Assembly: GCF_014195655.1 (NCBI RefSeq)
Contig: NZ_JACICD010000006.1
Coordinates: 248,001-312,000 of the forward strand
Source: Ancylobacter tetraedralis
GTDB taxonomy: Bacteria; Pseudomonadota; Alphaproteobacteria; Rhizobiales; Xanthobacteraceae
Length of the DNA stretch: 64,000 nt
Direction: 5' to 3'
Shown here: one piece after another, positions 1-9,133 of the stretch
Layout of the letters: each line of letters begins with the position of its first letter
Position numbering within the stretch: the stretch's first letter is position 1
The notes under the pieces: generated by a model
Databases searched by the model: none
The model's input: only the letters and a program-made list of their open reading frames with translations
Told to the model about the DNA's origin: nothing
Made by a program: the position numbers and the translations under genes

Positions 1-981
1 TCCGACAATGTTGCTGAGCACGGCCATGATGATCAGCATCGACGGCGGGTCGTGAAGATTGAGGCCAATGCCCCGCAATCCGGCGAGAACCTGTTCCGGC
101 AGCCCCGTCGCCGTGAGCGCCGCATTGACGACGAACAGTCCGAACAGCAGGAGGAGGAGATCGCCGTTGACGTGATGCAGCAGATTGCTCGACGCGAAGC
201 GCCGGCTGACGAGCAGGACACTCGCGCCCATGAGGGCGATCAGCATATGGGGCAAGTCGCTGAAGATGAACGCTGCGACGACGGCACTGGCGACCAGGCA
301 CGTCTTGACCGTCTCGCCACGATTGAGGGCGACAGGCGCAGTGGCGACACTGGCGGTCGAGGGTTGCGCGTCGCCGGCGAGTTCCCATCGGCCCCGATAG
401 CAAAGCACGATCACGATCCAGATCACGGGCAGGCCAAGCACGGCCACGGGCGCGGCGGCCGCCATGAAGCCGCCGAAGGAGAGATGCAGCGTCTCGGCGA
501 CGATCATGTTCTGCGGACTGCCGAGGATCGTTGCCGCGGAGGCGAAGTTGGCCGCGAAGCAGAAGCCGAGCAAAAAGGGCAGCGGGTTGAGCCGTCGCTC
601 CACGCAGATGGAGCAGAAGATCGGCGCCATCGCGACCGCCACGACATCCTTGTTCAGCAAAGCGGCCATGGCGCCGGATACGGCAATCAGGATCGCCAGC
701 AGCCCCTTGGGGCCGACATTGAGGTTGCCGACTTTCACGGCCACCCAGTCATAGAAACCCGCAACCACGAAGGCTGCGGAAATCGTCATCAGGCCGAACA
801 GCAGGCCGATCACGCGATAGTCCACCGCGGCCCACGCCGCCGCCGGCGAAATCTGCCCCAACGCGATGAGCACCATCGCGCCAACCGTGGCAGCACCGGT
901 TCTGTCGAGGCGAAAGCCCGGCAGATGGCCGACGCCCATGGCGAGGTAAACCAGAACGAAGATCGCGAGCGTCAGGTCCAT
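1..981 (-). CDS. SLC13/ArsB/NhaD-type anion permease, 3' end cut by the window edge
   Basis: Seen: 327 codons are open from an ATG at 981 to the window edge, with no stop. About nine or ten long hydrophobic segments are visible, the first beginning MDLTLAIFVLVYLAM. A central NKDVVAVAMAPI stretch and a later GSPQNMIVAE motif (re-entrant-loop type) are typical of the ion transporter (IT) superfamily. Known: this superfamily includes arsenite, Na+/H+ and Na+/dicarboxylate or sulfate carriers. Context: it lies 130 bp after amtB on the same strand, but a strong hairpin between them suggests it may be separately transcribed. The substrate cannot be told; the C-terminal part is missing. The SLC13 and ArsB branches remain equally possible. 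Confidence 0.75.
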   Translation of the reverse strand, partial: MDLTLAIFVLVYLAMGVGHLPGFRLDRTGAATVGAMVLIALGQISPAAAWAAVDYRVIGLLFGLMTISAAFVVAGFYDWVAVKVGNLNVGPKGLLAILIAVSGAMAALLNKDVVAVAMAPIFCSICVERRLNPLPFLLGFCFAANFASAATILGSPQNMIVAETLHLSFGGFMAAAAPVAVLGLPVIWIVIVLCYRGRWELAGDAQPSTASVATAPVALNRGETVKTCLVASAVVAAFIFSDLPHMLIALMGASVLLVSRRFASSNLLHHVNGDLLLLLFGLFVVNAALTATGLPEQVLAGLRGIGLNLHDPPSMLIIMAVLSNIVG

Positions 982-1021
982 GGGGGCAAGGGCATCGGTC
1001 GGTGGCACGGGTAAAACACGG

Positions 1022-1054
1022 GTGCCCGCTCCGGAACGGGTCCAGAGCGGGCAC
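1022..1054 (-). terminator. Probable terminator after amtB
   Basis: A perfect 10-bp inverted repeat (GTGCCCGCTC / GAGCGGGCAC) encloses 13 bases. On the minus strand it is followed by CCGTGTTTTACC, a weak U-tract. It lies 58 bp beyond the amtB stop and before the permease start, where the urease/amtB transcript would be expected to end. Confidence 0.55.
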
Positions 1055-1111
1055 GAGCGATGCCGGGGCACGGTTGAGGAGCAGCACACATGGCCCTCCC
1101 CATGCCGGAGA

Positions 1112-2353
1112 TCATTTCGGGTTGCCGCGATCCATGTTCCAGAAATTGAAGGCGCGCTCGCCATAGAGCGGCCTGTCGAGCCCTTCCTGCTGAATGGTAT
1201 CCGGCACCCGCAGCACGCCCAGCCCATCCAGCACCTTCAGCAGGACATAGGTGACGATGCCGGCATAGGCCGCGACGACCACGACCGCGAGAAACTGGAC
1301 GCCCAGCTGATGAACGCCGGCCGACACCTGGTTGATGTGCGAACTCGCCAGCACGCCGATCAGCAGAGCACCGGTCATGCCGCCAACGCCGTGCGCCCGC
1401 CAGACCTCGAGGGAATCGTCGATCTTCAGCCAGCTCTGGACATGCTTGGCATGATAGCAGGCGGTGGCGCCGATGGCGCCGATGAGCAGGGCGGACATGG
1501 GTTCGACATAACCCGAGGCGGGAGTGATGGTGGCCAGCCCCGCCACGGCGCCGACCAGCACACCGGAGAAAGAAGGCCGGCCGCTCTCCCGCCACTCCCA
1601 GAACATCCACACGAGCATGGCGATGGAACCGGCCAGCATGGTGTTGGTGAAGGCATAGGCCGCCAGCGCATCCGCCGCATAGGCGCCACCCGCATTGAAG
1701 CCGAACCAGCCGAACCACAGCAGGCCCGCGCCCAGCGCCACCAGCGGCAGGCTGGCCGGCTCGGATTCGTTCTCGCCGGGAGCGAGCTTGCGCTTGCCGA
1801 GATAGGCCGCCGTCACCAGCGCGGAGAAGCCCGCCGCCGTGTGGATGACGATGCCGCCGGCGAAATCGACCACACCCAGCGTCGCGAGGAAGCCGCCGCC
1901 CCAGATCCAGTGAGCGGCCGGCAGGTAGACCAGGATGGTCCAGAAGGCGATGAAGAAGAGATAGGCGCCGAAGCGGAACCGCCCGACGAACGCGCCCGTC
2001 ATCAGCGCCGGCGTGATGATGGCGAACATCATCTGATACGCGAACACCATGATGAAGGGGATGTTCGGCCCGTAGGTCGGATTGGGCTGGATGCCGACAT
2101 GGTACATGCCGAAATAGGGCACGATGCTGCCGATGACGCCGCCGATGTCCGGCCCGAAGACGAGGCTGAAGCCGCCGAACACCCAGATCAGACCCACCAC
2201 GCCCATGCAGACGAAGTTCTGGATCATGATCGACAGCATGTCGCGCTGCTTGACCAGGCCGCCATAGAACAACGCCAGCGCGGGGGTCATCATGCACACC
2301 AGGGCGGTGCACAGGAGAATGAAGGCGGTATCGCCCGCATTGATTGCTTGCAT
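1112..2353 (-). CDS. amtB: Ammonium transporter
   Basis: A 413-residue Amt/Rh family channel for ammonium in the inner membrane. Seen: about eleven hydrophobic segments. The two conserved pore histidines appear in HTAAGFSALV and in HGVGGMTG. The N-terminus starts directly at the first membrane helix (MQAINAGDTAFILLC), with no cleavable signal. A GGGGAA ribosome site precedes the ATG. Context: last of the urease cluster, 125 bp after ureT. No glnK/glnB PII gene is adjacent, unlike the usual glnK-amtB pair, which fits a specialised copy linked to urea use. Inference: it recaptures ammonia released by urease, or exports the excess. Confidence 0.95.
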   Translation of the reverse strand: MQAINAGDTAFILLCTALVCMMTPALALFYGGLVKQRDMLSIMIQNFVCMGVVGLIWVFGGFSLVFGPDIGGVIGSIVPYFGMYHVGIQPNPTYGPNIPFIMVFAYQMMFAIITPALMTGAFVGRFRFGAYLFFIAFWTILVYLPAAHWIWGGGFLATLGVVDFAGGIVIHTAAGFSALVTAAYLGKRKLAPGENESEPASLPLVALGAGLLWFGWFGFNAGGAYAADALAAYAFTNTMLAGSIAMLVWMFWEWRESGRPSFSGVLVGAVAGLATITPASGYVEPMSALLIGAIGATACYHAKHVQSWLKIDDSLEVWRAHGVGGMTGALLIGVLASSHINQVSAGVHQLGVQFLAVVVVAAYAGIVTYVLLKVLDGLGVLRVPDTIQQEGLDRPLYGERAFNFWNMDRGNPK

Positions 2354-2478
2354 CCCATTTCCCCTTCTTCAATGCGCAGCCGGGCTCTCCACCCGGCCGC
2401 GCGACACTAGAACCTGTGGCAGCTGAGGCAGCCGCCGTGACGATCGGGTCAAGCCTCGCGGCCGTTAGGTATTCGCCA

Positions 2479-3492
2479 TCACGTTGCCTTCGTGGACAGG
2501 GGCGCCTCCGCGTGCTCATGGCCGATCATATGGCCTGCCACCGGCTGGTGCGGATGCGGGGCGAGGAGCTTTTTCGGCGCGATGAACAGATACATCGTCA
2601 AGACGTAGGGAGCGGTGAACGAGGGAATGCCCGCCGGCGCGACGATCACGTCGAGAGCGCCTTGCACGAAGACGGTCGTCACGGTCGCCAGCAGCGCATA
2701 GACAACCACTTTCGGCGAGGTCTTCAGGAAGATGACGCCGACGGCCAGGGCCGTGAGCACGGGGCTGAACCCGTACAGACCCTGGCTGACGATGGCCGGG
2801 TCGGCCCCCATGGCGATCGATACCACCATAGCGATGAGCGAGCCGGCGGCGGCGGCGATGCCTGCCGGAATCGAGGCGATGAAGATACCAGCGAGGATGA
2901 TCGCGCCGGAGATCTCATCGCCGAGCAGATAGACCTGGCCGATGTTGCGGAAGAAGATCTGCACCAGTTCGAGCGGCTGGGGAAGGGGCGCGAACCCCTG
3001 CACATAGTCGGTGGCGAGCTTTGGCGCATCGCCGGTGACGTGAAGCCCGCCGAAGGAGTAGGCGCCGGCGACCATCAGCCAGCCCGTCAGCACGAATGGC
3101 CCGGTCGAGCCGGGAATGCCCCACTTCGCGGTCAGCGTTGCGCTGAACGCGGCGGTGATGACCGTGCTCGCGGCGGCGCCGACCACGACATAGACCCAAA
3201 GCTGGGGCGAGGCGGCGATGAAGGTCGGCAGCGCGGCGCCGACGAGGACTCCGTTGAAACCGAAAAGACCCGAGGCGACCGATTTCTCGTCGCAGTCCAG
3301 CAGGCGTGCCGTAAGCGTCGCGACGACGACGCCGATCGCCGCGCCGATCGTGGTCGCCCACACGCCCGAGACGTAGGACGCATAAGCCATCGCGACGAAG
3401 AACAGGATCCCCGTCACAGGATTCTCCATGAAGAAGACCTGACTGGTCCCCTTGAGAATCTCGGTTACGACGTTGCTTTTCTGTTTGGCCAT
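2479..3492 (-). CDS. ureT: Urea transporter (UT family)
   Basis: A 337-residue membrane protein of the urea channel family. Seen: FMENPVTGILFFVAM near residue 18 and FGFNGVLVGAALP near residue 70 match the UT-type repeat. The second half contains a related repeat (GLYGFSPVLTALAVG). The C-terminus is short, soluble and His-rich (HPHQPVAGHMIGHEH). Start: the open frame extends upstream, but the ATG at 3492 (MAKQKSNVV) is chosen because the longer version would run into ureD. Context: between ureD and amtB, as I recall for the Brucella ure2 operon. Role: facilitated entry of urea to feed the urease encoded upstream. Confidence 0.9.
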   Translation of the reverse strand: MAKQKSNVVTEILKGTSQVFFMENPVTGILFFVAMAYASYVSGVWATTIGAAIGVVVATLTARLLDCDEKSVASGLFGFNGVLVGAALPTFIAASPQLWVYVVVGAAASTVITAAFSATLTAKWGIPGSTGPFVLTGWLMVAGAYSFGGLHVTGDAPKLATDYVQGFAPLPQPLELVQIFFRNIGQVYLLGDEISGAIILAGIFIASIPAGIAAAAGSLIAMVVSIAMGADPAIVSQGLYGFSPVLTALAVGVIFLKTSPKVVVYALLATVTTVFVQGALDVIVAPAGIPSFTAPYVLTMYLFIAPKKLLAPHPHQPVAGHMIGHEHAEAPLSTKAT

Positions 3493-3508
3493 GGCTTTGG
3501 TCTTTCGG

Positions 3509-4444
3509 TCAGCGCCAAAGAAATTCCTGCGGAAGTGTCCGGCCGCGCGCTTCCTCCCGGACGATGCGCCAGAACCGGCGCACCTCGTTGCGCACGTCAT
3601 AGGTCTCCACGCCCACCGCACGCAGCATGAGGCCGGCGTCATTGGGAAGGCGGCAGACGCCCGAAATGGCGCGCGGCGCCTCGGCCGGAAAATTGGTTTC
3701 GAACCGCTCCTTGATGCGGGCGGCCACCGGCGGCGGCGTCAGGCACAGGATGTTGGCGAAGGCGTCGTAGCCGCGCATCACCGCCGGATAGTCGACGGAT
3801 GGATCGCCCTTCTCGATCAGGATCTTCTCGGCGAAGAGCTTGCGCCCGCCCGGCCGGCGCACGGCGACGGCAACGGACAGAAGATCGAGCCCGAATCGCT
3901 CCTCGACATGGTGATGCTTGCGCCCGGCCAGCATCATCTCGCCATAGAGCAGCGTCGCGTCCTCCGCGATGACGATGTCGGTCTGGTTGATGAAGCGGGA
4001 GTCGCGGTAGGGAATGGTGAAATCAGGCAGATATTCCAGATAGGAACCGCTCTCCAACGTCACCGCCTGATGTTGCGAGGCGTAGTTCGCATCCATCCGG
4101 TGGACACGGTTGGCGCTCTGCGTCGTCACGTGGGCGCAAGCCCCCTCGCCCACGGATATATCGATCTTGTAGCGGTCGCCCTGGAGGATGCCGCCGCCGA
4201 TCGAGATGATCGAGCAGATCGGCAGTTCCGGCATCGCCTCGTCCCAATAAAGCGCCTGCTGCACGAGCAGCGGCGCCACGCGGTAAAGATCGTGCAGAAT
4301 CGATCGCCCGTCGCGCAGCGAAAAGCCAAGACGCAACTCGCCGACCTTTCCGGGCGCGGCGGCGCGCATCTGGGCCGGCTCCGTCTTGAAGTCGCGCAGT
4401 TCGCGCGCCGCGTCGAGGCGACGGAGTTGCTCGTGGAGCGCCAT
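3509..4444 (-). CDS. ureD: Urease accessory protein UreD
   Basis: A 311-residue member of the UreD/UreH family, the scaffold that binds apo-urease and recruits UreF and UreG for nickel insertion. Seen: the conserved core includes GGGILQGDRYKIDISVGEGA, TTQSANRVH and YLPDFTIPYRDSRF, with the family's later GEMMLAGRKHH block. Length is slightly above the usual 260-300 residues, with a charged N-terminal extension. It starts 3 bp after the ureG stop. Placing ureD after ureG rather than before ureA is typical of the Brucella-type ure2 arrangement. Confidence 0.95.
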   Translation of the reverse strand: MALHEQLRRLDAARELRDFKTEPAQMRAAAPGKVGELRLGFSLRDGRSILHDLYRVAPLLVQQALYWDEAMPELPICSIISIGGGILQGDRYKIDISVGEGACAHVTTQSANRVHRMDANYASQHQAVTLESGSYLEYLPDFTIPYRDSRFINQTDIVIAEDATLLYGEMMLAGRKHHHVEERFGLDLLSVAVAVRRPGGRKLFAEKILIEKGDPSVDYPAVMRGYDAFANILCLTPPPVAARIKERFETNFPAEAPRAISGVCRLPNDAGLMLRAVGVETYDVRNEVRRFWRIVREEARGRTLPQEFLWR

Positions 4445-4447
4445 GCC

Positions 4448-5095
4448 TCAGGCATCCACCTTGGCGGGCGGCGTTACCTTCACGTCGAACAGCGCCATGT
4501 CGAGGATGAGACGGATCAGCTCATCGATGCCTTCGCCGGTCTTGCAGTTGGTGAAGATGAACGGCTTCTTGCCGCGCATCAGCCTGGAATCGCGGTCCAT
4601 GACCTCAAGGCTCGCGCCGACATAGGGGGCGAGGTCCTTCTTGTTGATGACGAGAATGTCGGACTGGCAGACACCGGCGCCATTCTTGCGCGGAATCTTG
4701 TCGCCCGCCGCGACGTCGATCACGTAAATATAGAAGTCGGCCAGCGCCGGGCTGAAGGTAAGGGTGAGGTTGTCACCGCCCGACTCGATCAGGATCACGT
4801 CGCTGTCGGGGTACTTCTCCTCCAGCTCCTCTACCGCGGCGATGTTCATCGACGGGTCTTCGCGCACGGCGGTGTGCGGACAGGCGCCCGTCTCGACACC
4901 GACGATCTTCTCCTCGACCAGAATGCCGTTCAGGGTGCGGCGGACCTGCTTGGCGTCCTCGGTCGTCACCACATCGTTGGTGATGATCAGCGGCTTGATG
5001 CCGAGATCGATGAGCCGCGGAGTGATGGTCTCGATGACCGCGGTCTTGCCGGAGCCGACCGGGCCGCCAATGCCGATACGCGTGATTTTCTTCAT
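4448..5095 (-). CDS. ureG: Urease accessory GTPase UreG
   Basis: A 215-residue SIMIBI-class GTPase that powers delivery of nickel to urease. Seen: P-loop [13 protein letters not shown] at residues 9-21, the nickel-binding [11 protein letters not shown] motif near residue 92, ESGGDNL near residue 123, and the guanine-specificity motif NKKDL. Length is close to the family norm. Context: directly between ureF (27 bp gap) and ureD. It has no N-terminal His-rich extension, so nickel storage in this system is probably carried by the UreE tail. Confidence 0.97.
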   Translation of the reverse strand: MKKITRIGIGGPVGSGKTAVIETITPRLIDLGIKPLIITNDVVTTEDAKQVRRTLNGILVEEKIVGVETGACPHTAVREDPSMNIAAVEELEEKYPDSDVILIESGGDNLTLTFSPALADFYIYVIDVAAGDKIPRKNGAGVCQSDILVINKKDLAPYVGASLEVMDRDSRLMRGKKPFIFTNCKTGEGIDELIRLILDMALFDVKVTPPAKVDA

Positions 5096-5122
5096 GAGCC
5101 GCTTCCTTTGCCGATGCCGCGT

Positions 5123-5845
5123 TCAATTCATGAACAGGCGGACATGGGTGGTCGTGTGGTGTGCGACGAGCACGTCGAAGACGGGCGCGAAGGATGCCAT
5201 TTCGTCGAGCGAGAGATCGCGCACGGCCTGATAATCGCCTTCGACGCGCCCCTGCGCCGTGAACAGGATTCGCTGCGTGTCGATATGATCGATACGCATG
5301 AGCCGCAGCGCCGCGCTCAGGATCATCGAGGCAATGCCATATTGATGCATGACGAAGGCCTCGACCTCGTCGACGCCCATATGGGCGAGCGCAATCGCCT
5401 GGCCGATGGGAAGGCAGCCCGGCGTCGCATTTGCCTTGATGTCGTCGAGCCAGCTCTCAAGCGTGGGGGACGGCATGATCTTCAGCACCAGCTCGGCGAA
5501 TTTCTTGCCGACGCGGGTCAGCATCAGCTGCTGTTCCTCGCCGACACGGCGGCAGAACAGTTCACTGTCCGCGATGAGGATCGCCTCGTAGTCGCCGGAC
5601 AGCGCGGCGCGGTGGGCATGCAGCAGCGCGATGCCGTCCATGCGCGCCGTCTGCCGCAGGATGAGGTCGACATATCTGAGCAGGCTCTCCGGGTCGGAGA
5701 CGACGCCGGTCTGCAGGGCCGATTCGAGCCCGTTGGAGAAGGCAAAGGATCCGATCGGCAGCGTGGAATCCGAGAACTGCAGCAGGCGCGCCAGATGCAC
5801 CATGCCGGAAGGATTGCCAAGCTTCCCCATGCCCCCGTCCGTCAT
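5123..5845 (-). CDS. ureF: Urease accessory protein UreF
   Basis: A 240-residue, mostly helical protein that forms the UreD-UreF-UreG activation complex. Seen: LLQFSDSTLPIGSFAFSNGL near residue 20 is the UreF signature. HQYGIASMILSAALRLMRI lies in the C-terminal third. Start: the ATG at 5845 overlaps the ureE stop (TGATG), so translation is probably coupled. A GTG three bases earlier is the alternative. The residues before LARLLQ vary among UreF proteins. Confidence 0.93.
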   Translation of the reverse strand: MTDGGMGKLGNPSGMVHLARLLQFSDSTLPIGSFAFSNGLESALQTGVVSDPESLLRYVDLILRQTARMDGIALLHAHRAALSGDYEAILIADSELFCRRVGEEQQLMLTRVGKKFAELVLKIMPSPTLESWLDDIKANATPGCLPIGQAIALAHMGVDEVEAFVMHQYGIASMILSAALRLMRIDHIDTQRILFTAQGRVEGDYQAVRDLSLDEMASFAPVFDVLVAHHTTTHVRLFMN

Positions 5846-6519
5846 CACTTCACCGGCGCATGTGTGTGGCCGACGGCGTGCGGATGGTCATGGTCATGGT
5901 CATGATGGTGGCCATGGTCGTGGTCGTGGCCGTGCGCGTGACCGACGGAATGTCCATCGGCAGGAGCACCGTGATGATGGTGCGGCGTCGCGTCGGCCCC
6001 GGCGAAGAGCAGGCGCACTTCCCGGGCGTCCAGCTTGGCGGCGATCTCCTCACCCGGCGCGAAATGGGTCTTCACATGCTCGAAGGCATGGGTGCGCATG
6101 ACCGACGCCATTACCTTCTGGTCGACGGACAGCGGAACATAAACCGTGGAACCCTTGATCACGGCCGGCCAATGCTGGTTTCCAAGCCCATGACCCAGCT
6201 CGAAACAGGTGCGCAGGATCTCGGTCGGCGACAGCTTCTCGAGGCCTTCCAGCTCGATGACCAGGACGTCCTTGAGTGCGATCCGGGCCGCGACGATCCG
6301 CTTCGCCGCCTCGTCGTAGTGCAGGACGTCGCCATCCTGCAGGTGCTCGGAGCGCGGAAGCGAGATGGCGAGTTCCACCCCGCCACCCGTTGCCTTGCGC
6401 AGCCGGCTCTTCGGTGCCTCCCACTGCTCCAGCACCAATAGGTCGACCGCGGCAGACCGCGCCCGCTCCTGCCAGACCGGATCACGGAGATTACCGAGCG
6501 TGCTCTCGACGAGAATCAT
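5845..6519 (-). CDS. ureE: Urease nickel metallochaperone UreE with long His-rich tail
   Basis: A 224-residue nickel chaperone. Seen: an N-terminal UreE peptide-binding region, a central metal-binding domain (ELGHGLGNQHWP; TAHAFEHV-like MRTHAFEHVKTHF), and a C-terminal tail from about residue 177 with 19 histidines alternating mainly with Asp and Gly. Known: such tails bind several Ni2+ ions and act as a store. Context: follows the two crcB genes by 24 bp and overlaps ureF. The tail is longer than in many alphaproteobacterial UreE proteins. No nickel transporter is visible in this window, so the tail may matter for nickel buffering. Confidence 0.95.
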   Translation of the reverse strand: MILVESTLGNLRDPVWQERARSAAVDLLVLEQWEAPKSRLRKATGGGVELAISLPRSEHLQDGDVLHYDEAAKRIVAARIALKDVLVIELEGLEKLSPTEILRTCFELGHGLGNQHWPAVIKGSTVYVPLSVDQKVMASVMRTHAFEHVKTHFAPGEEIAAKLDAREVRLLFAGADATPHHHHGAPADGHSVGHAHGHDHDHGHHHDHDHDHPHAVGHTHAPVK

Positions 6520-6543
6520 GTGTGTCTCCCAGGAAACTCGGCT

Positions 6544-6927
6544 TCAGGCGCGACGCAGTTGCGTCGCGACGCGAAGGCCGAGCCATGTAACGCTGTAGCC
6601 GATGACGAGACTGGCGATGACATAAAGCAGGGAAAGGCCCAGCTGACCGGGGGTCGCCATCTCCGAATAAGCCCCGTAGATGAAGGTCGAAAAGGTGGAC
6701 ATCCCGCCGCAAAAGCCGGTCGAGACCAGCAGCGTGACGTTGTTCGACGCGTGACCGGCCCGATGAAGTCCGAAGATGAGACCGAGCAGGAACGACGCGA
6801 GAACATTCGCCGCGAAGATGTCGATGGGAAAGGCGGAGCTGTAGCGCCCCAGCATGAGCATGGACAGTTCGCGGGTAATCGCCCCGACTCCCCCACCCAC
6901 AAACACGTTGACCACCGGCAGCCACAT
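6544..6927 (-). CDS. crcB: CrcB/Fluc fluoride channel subunit, copy 1
   Basis: A 127-residue, four-helix membrane protein of the CrcB/Fluc family, which exports F- as dual-topology dimers. Seen: GGGVGAITREL at the N-terminus (conserved Arg), the polar-track Asn in IFAANVLASFLLG, and the Phe-box GGMSTFSTF with both phenylalanines. Context: the second of two adjacent crcB genes (9 bp gap), lying inside the urease operon between ureC and ureE. Inference: it forms a channel with the neighbouring, divergent copy. Co-expression with urease is implied by tight same-strand spacing. No fluoride riboswitch was recognised ahead of it. Confidence 0.92.
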   Translation of the reverse strand: MWLPVVNVFVGGGVGAITRELSMLMLGRYSSAFPIDIFAANVLASFLLGLIFGLHRAGHASNNVTLLVSTGFCGGMSTFSTFIYGAYSEMATPGQLGLSLLYVIASLVIGYSVTWLGLRVATQLRRA

Positions 6928-6936
6928 CGCCGCGCC

Positions 6937-7320
6937 CTACACTCTCGCCAGCGCCACGCCGGCCGCCGCGGCGACAAGGCCGGCACCAACGGAGCTAACC
7001 AGATAGGCCAGTGCGAGGGCATGCCGCCTCGCCGCCGCCATCTGCACGGCATCGAGTTGCATGGTGCTGAACGTGGTATAGCCGCCGAGCACGCCCGTCA
7101 AAACCAGCGACGAGACGACGTCGCCGTAGCGGTGCTCCCATCCCAGCGAGAGCGATGCGGCGAGATAGGCGATCACGAAGGCGCCGGAGACATTGATGAC
7201 GAAGGTCCCCACCTTGAACGGGGTACCAATGCGCCGCTCTATGAACTGGCCAACCTGCCAGCGCAGCAGGGAGCCGATCCCGCCTCCCAGCCCCACCCAC
7301 AGGATGTCGATTGCGTCCAT
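6937..7320 (-). CDS. crcB: CrcB/Fluc fluoride channel subunit, copy 2
   Basis: A 127-residue four-helix Fluc homologue, clearly diverged from copy 1. Seen: GGGIGSLLRWQVGQF, GTFVINVSGAF (polar-track Asn) and GGYTTFSTM. The second Phe of the FSTF box is replaced by Met here, while copy 1 keeps both. Known: paired crcB genes in some bacteria encode heterodimeric channels in which each subunit supplies complementary pore residues. Inference: the pair works as a heterodimer. Context: 61 bp after ureC, with a hairpin in the gap, and 9 bp before copy 1. Confidence 0.9.
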   Translation of the reverse strand: MDAIDILWVGLGGGIGSLLRWQVGQFIERRIGTPFKVGTFVINVSGAFVIAYLAASLSLGWEHRYGDVVSSLVLTGVLGGYTTFSTMQLDAVQMAAARRHALALAYLVSSVGAGLVAAAAGVALARV

Positions 7321-7342
7321 CTGCTATATGCCATCGAGTTGA

Positions 7343-7367
7343 TGTGGAGGGACGCTGCCCCTCCACA
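7343..7367 (-). promoter_or_regulatory. Intercistronic hairpin between ureC and crcB
   Basis: A perfect 9-bp stem (TGTGGAGGG / CCCTCCACA) with a 7-base loop occupies the only sizeable gap within the urease operon. No U-tract follows on the minus strand, so it is more likely an mRNA-stability or attenuation element than a full terminator. Confidence 0.45.
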
Positions 7368-7381
7368 ATCCGATGCAAGGC

Positions 7382-9100
7382 TCAACTGAAGAAGTAGAGC
7401 TGGCTGAGCGGGAGACGCGTTGCCGGCTCGATCGTGGCATGCGTGCCATCGACCGTCACGGCGAACGTCTCGGGATTGACCTCGATCACCGGCAGGGCGG
7501 TGTTGCGCACCATCGAGCTCTTGGTAATCGTGCGCGTGCCATAGACCGGCACGACCTGCGACTTCAGCTCGTAGCGATCCACGATGCCGGCCTCGAAGGC
7601 CGCATGCGATGTGAAGGTCACGCGGGTCTTGGGCAGTGCCGAACCCATCGCGCCGAACATCGGCCGATAGATCACCGGCTGGGGCGTCGGCAGCGAGGCA
7701 TTCGGATCGCCCATCAGCGCCCAGGAGATCATGCCGCCCTTGATCACCATCTTCGGCTTGGCGCCGAAGAATGCCGGCTCCCAGAGCACGAGGTCGGCCA
7801 TCTTGCCGATCTCGACGGAACCGATCACATGGGCGACGCCCTGCGCGATGGCGGGGTTGATCGTGACCTTGGCGACGAAGCGCAGGACACGTTCATTGTC
7901 GTTGCCGGACGTGTCGCCCTTGTAGGCTCCCATGCGCTGCTTCAGCAGGTCGGCGGTCTGGATCGTGCGCGTCCAGTTCTCGCCGATCCGCCCCATCGCC
8001 TGGCTGTCGCTGGAGAGGATCGAGATCGCCCCGAGATCATGCAGTACGTTCTCGGCCGCGATGGTCTCGGCCCGCACGCGGCTCTCGGCGAAAGCGACGT
8101 CGGTCGGGATCTTCGGGCTGAGATTGTGACAGATCATCGTCATGTCGAACAACTCGGCCTGGGAGTTGATCCCGTAAGGCAGGGTCGGGTTGGTCGAGGA
8201 GGGAATGACGTTCGAGAGTCCCGCCACCCGGATGATGTCCGGCGCATGGCCGCCGCCGGCGCCTTCGGTGTGGTAGGTATGGATCGTGCGCCCTTCGAAG
8301 GCGGCGATCGTGTTCTCGACGAAGCCGGCTTCGTTCAGCGTGTCGGTGTGGATGCAGACCTGGACGTCGTAATTGTCCGCAACCGTGAGCGCGTTGCGGA
8401 TCGCGGCCGGCGTGCTGCCCCAGTCCTCGTGGATCTTGAGGCCCATCGCGCCGGCACGGATCTGCTCCTCGAGCGGAACAGGCGCCGAGCCGTTGCCCTT
8501 GCCGAGCACGCCGGCATTCACCGGCCAGGCATCGAACGACCGGAGCATCATCTCGATGTTCCAGGTGCCGGACGTGATGGTGGTGCCGTTGGTGCCGTCG
8601 CTCGGCCCGATGCCGCCACCGAACACGGTGGTGACGCCGTTGGAGAGCGCAGCCTGCGCCTGCTGCGGCGAGATGTAGTGGACGTGCGCGTCGATGCCGC
8701 CGGCCGTCAGGATGAGATGCTCGCCCGAGATCGCATCCGTGCCCGGTCCGAGCGCGAGGCCTGGCGTGACACCCGACATGGTGGACGGATTGCCGGCCTT
8801 GCCGATGGCGCAAACCAGGCCGTTCTTGATGCCGACATCGGCCTTGATGACACCCTGCACCGCGTCGACGATGGTGACATTGGTGATGACGAGATCCGGA
8901 GCGCCCGCGGCGCTGGTAAGCTCGTTGTCGTAGCCCATGCCGTCGCGAAGTGTCTTGCCGCCGCCATAGACGGCCTCTTCGCCATAGACGCGCAGATCCT
9001 TCTCGATCTCGATATAGAGATCGGTGTCGCCGAGACGGATCTTGTCGCCGGTCGTGGGACCATAGAGGTCCGAATATTGCTGCCTCGAGATCTTGGCCAT
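7382..9100 (-). CDS. ureC: Urease alpha (catalytic) subunit
   Basis: A 572-residue amidohydrolase that splits urea at a dinuclear nickel centre in the cytoplasm. Seen: metal ligands in HVHYISPQQ, the carbamylated lysine at residue 222 in [38 protein letters not shown], the mobile-flap Cys in MICHNLSPK, and the Asp ligand in [12 protein letters not shown]. Every recognisable catalytic residue is present and length matches the family (about 570). A GGAG site lies 8 bases before the ATG. Context: 33 bp after ureB. The Ni site is a known target of fluoride inhibition, which makes the adjoining crcB genes notable. Confidence 0.98.
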   Translation of the reverse strand: MAKISRQQYSDLYGPTTGDKIRLGDTDLYIEIEKDLRVYGEEAVYGGGKTLRDGMGYDNELTSAAGAPDLVITNVTIVDAVQGVIKADVGIKNGLVCAIGKAGNPSTMSGVTPGLALGPGTDAISGEHLILTAGGIDAHVHYISPQQAQAALSNGVTTVFGGGIGPSDGTNGTTITSGTWNIEMMLRSFDAWPVNAGVLGKGNGSAPVPLEEQIRAGAMGLKIHEDWGSTPAAIRNALTVADNYDVQVCIHTDTLNEAGFVENTIAAFEGRTIHTYHTEGAGGGHAPDIIRVAGLSNVIPSSTNPTLPYGINSQAELFDMTMICHNLSPKIPTDVAFAESRVRAETIAAENVLHDLGAISILSSDSQAMGRIGENWTRTIQTADLLKQRMGAYKGDTSGNDNERVLRFVAKVTINPAIAQGVAHVIGSVEIGKMADLVLWEPAFFGAKPKMVIKGGMISWALMGDPNASLPTPQPVIYRPMFGAMGSALPKTRVTFTSHAAFEAGIVDRYELKSQVVPVYGTRTITKSSMVRNTALPVIEVNPETFAVTVDGTHATIEPATRLPLSQLYFFS

Positions 9101-9133
9101 CTCAGAGCTCCATTACCTGAATGTTGCGGGCCA

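Noticed and set aside
52-2519. Long open frames on the plus strand opposite the anion permease and amtB (for example 52-1014 and 980-2410)
   Set aside because: Arg/His/Gln/Asp-rich translations without any domain; antisense shadows expected in GC-rich coding DNA.
3452-5905. An 817-codon plus-strand open frame across the urease accessory genes
   Set aside because: It is antisense to ureD, ureG and ureF, which are all clearly real; its translation has no recognisable motif.
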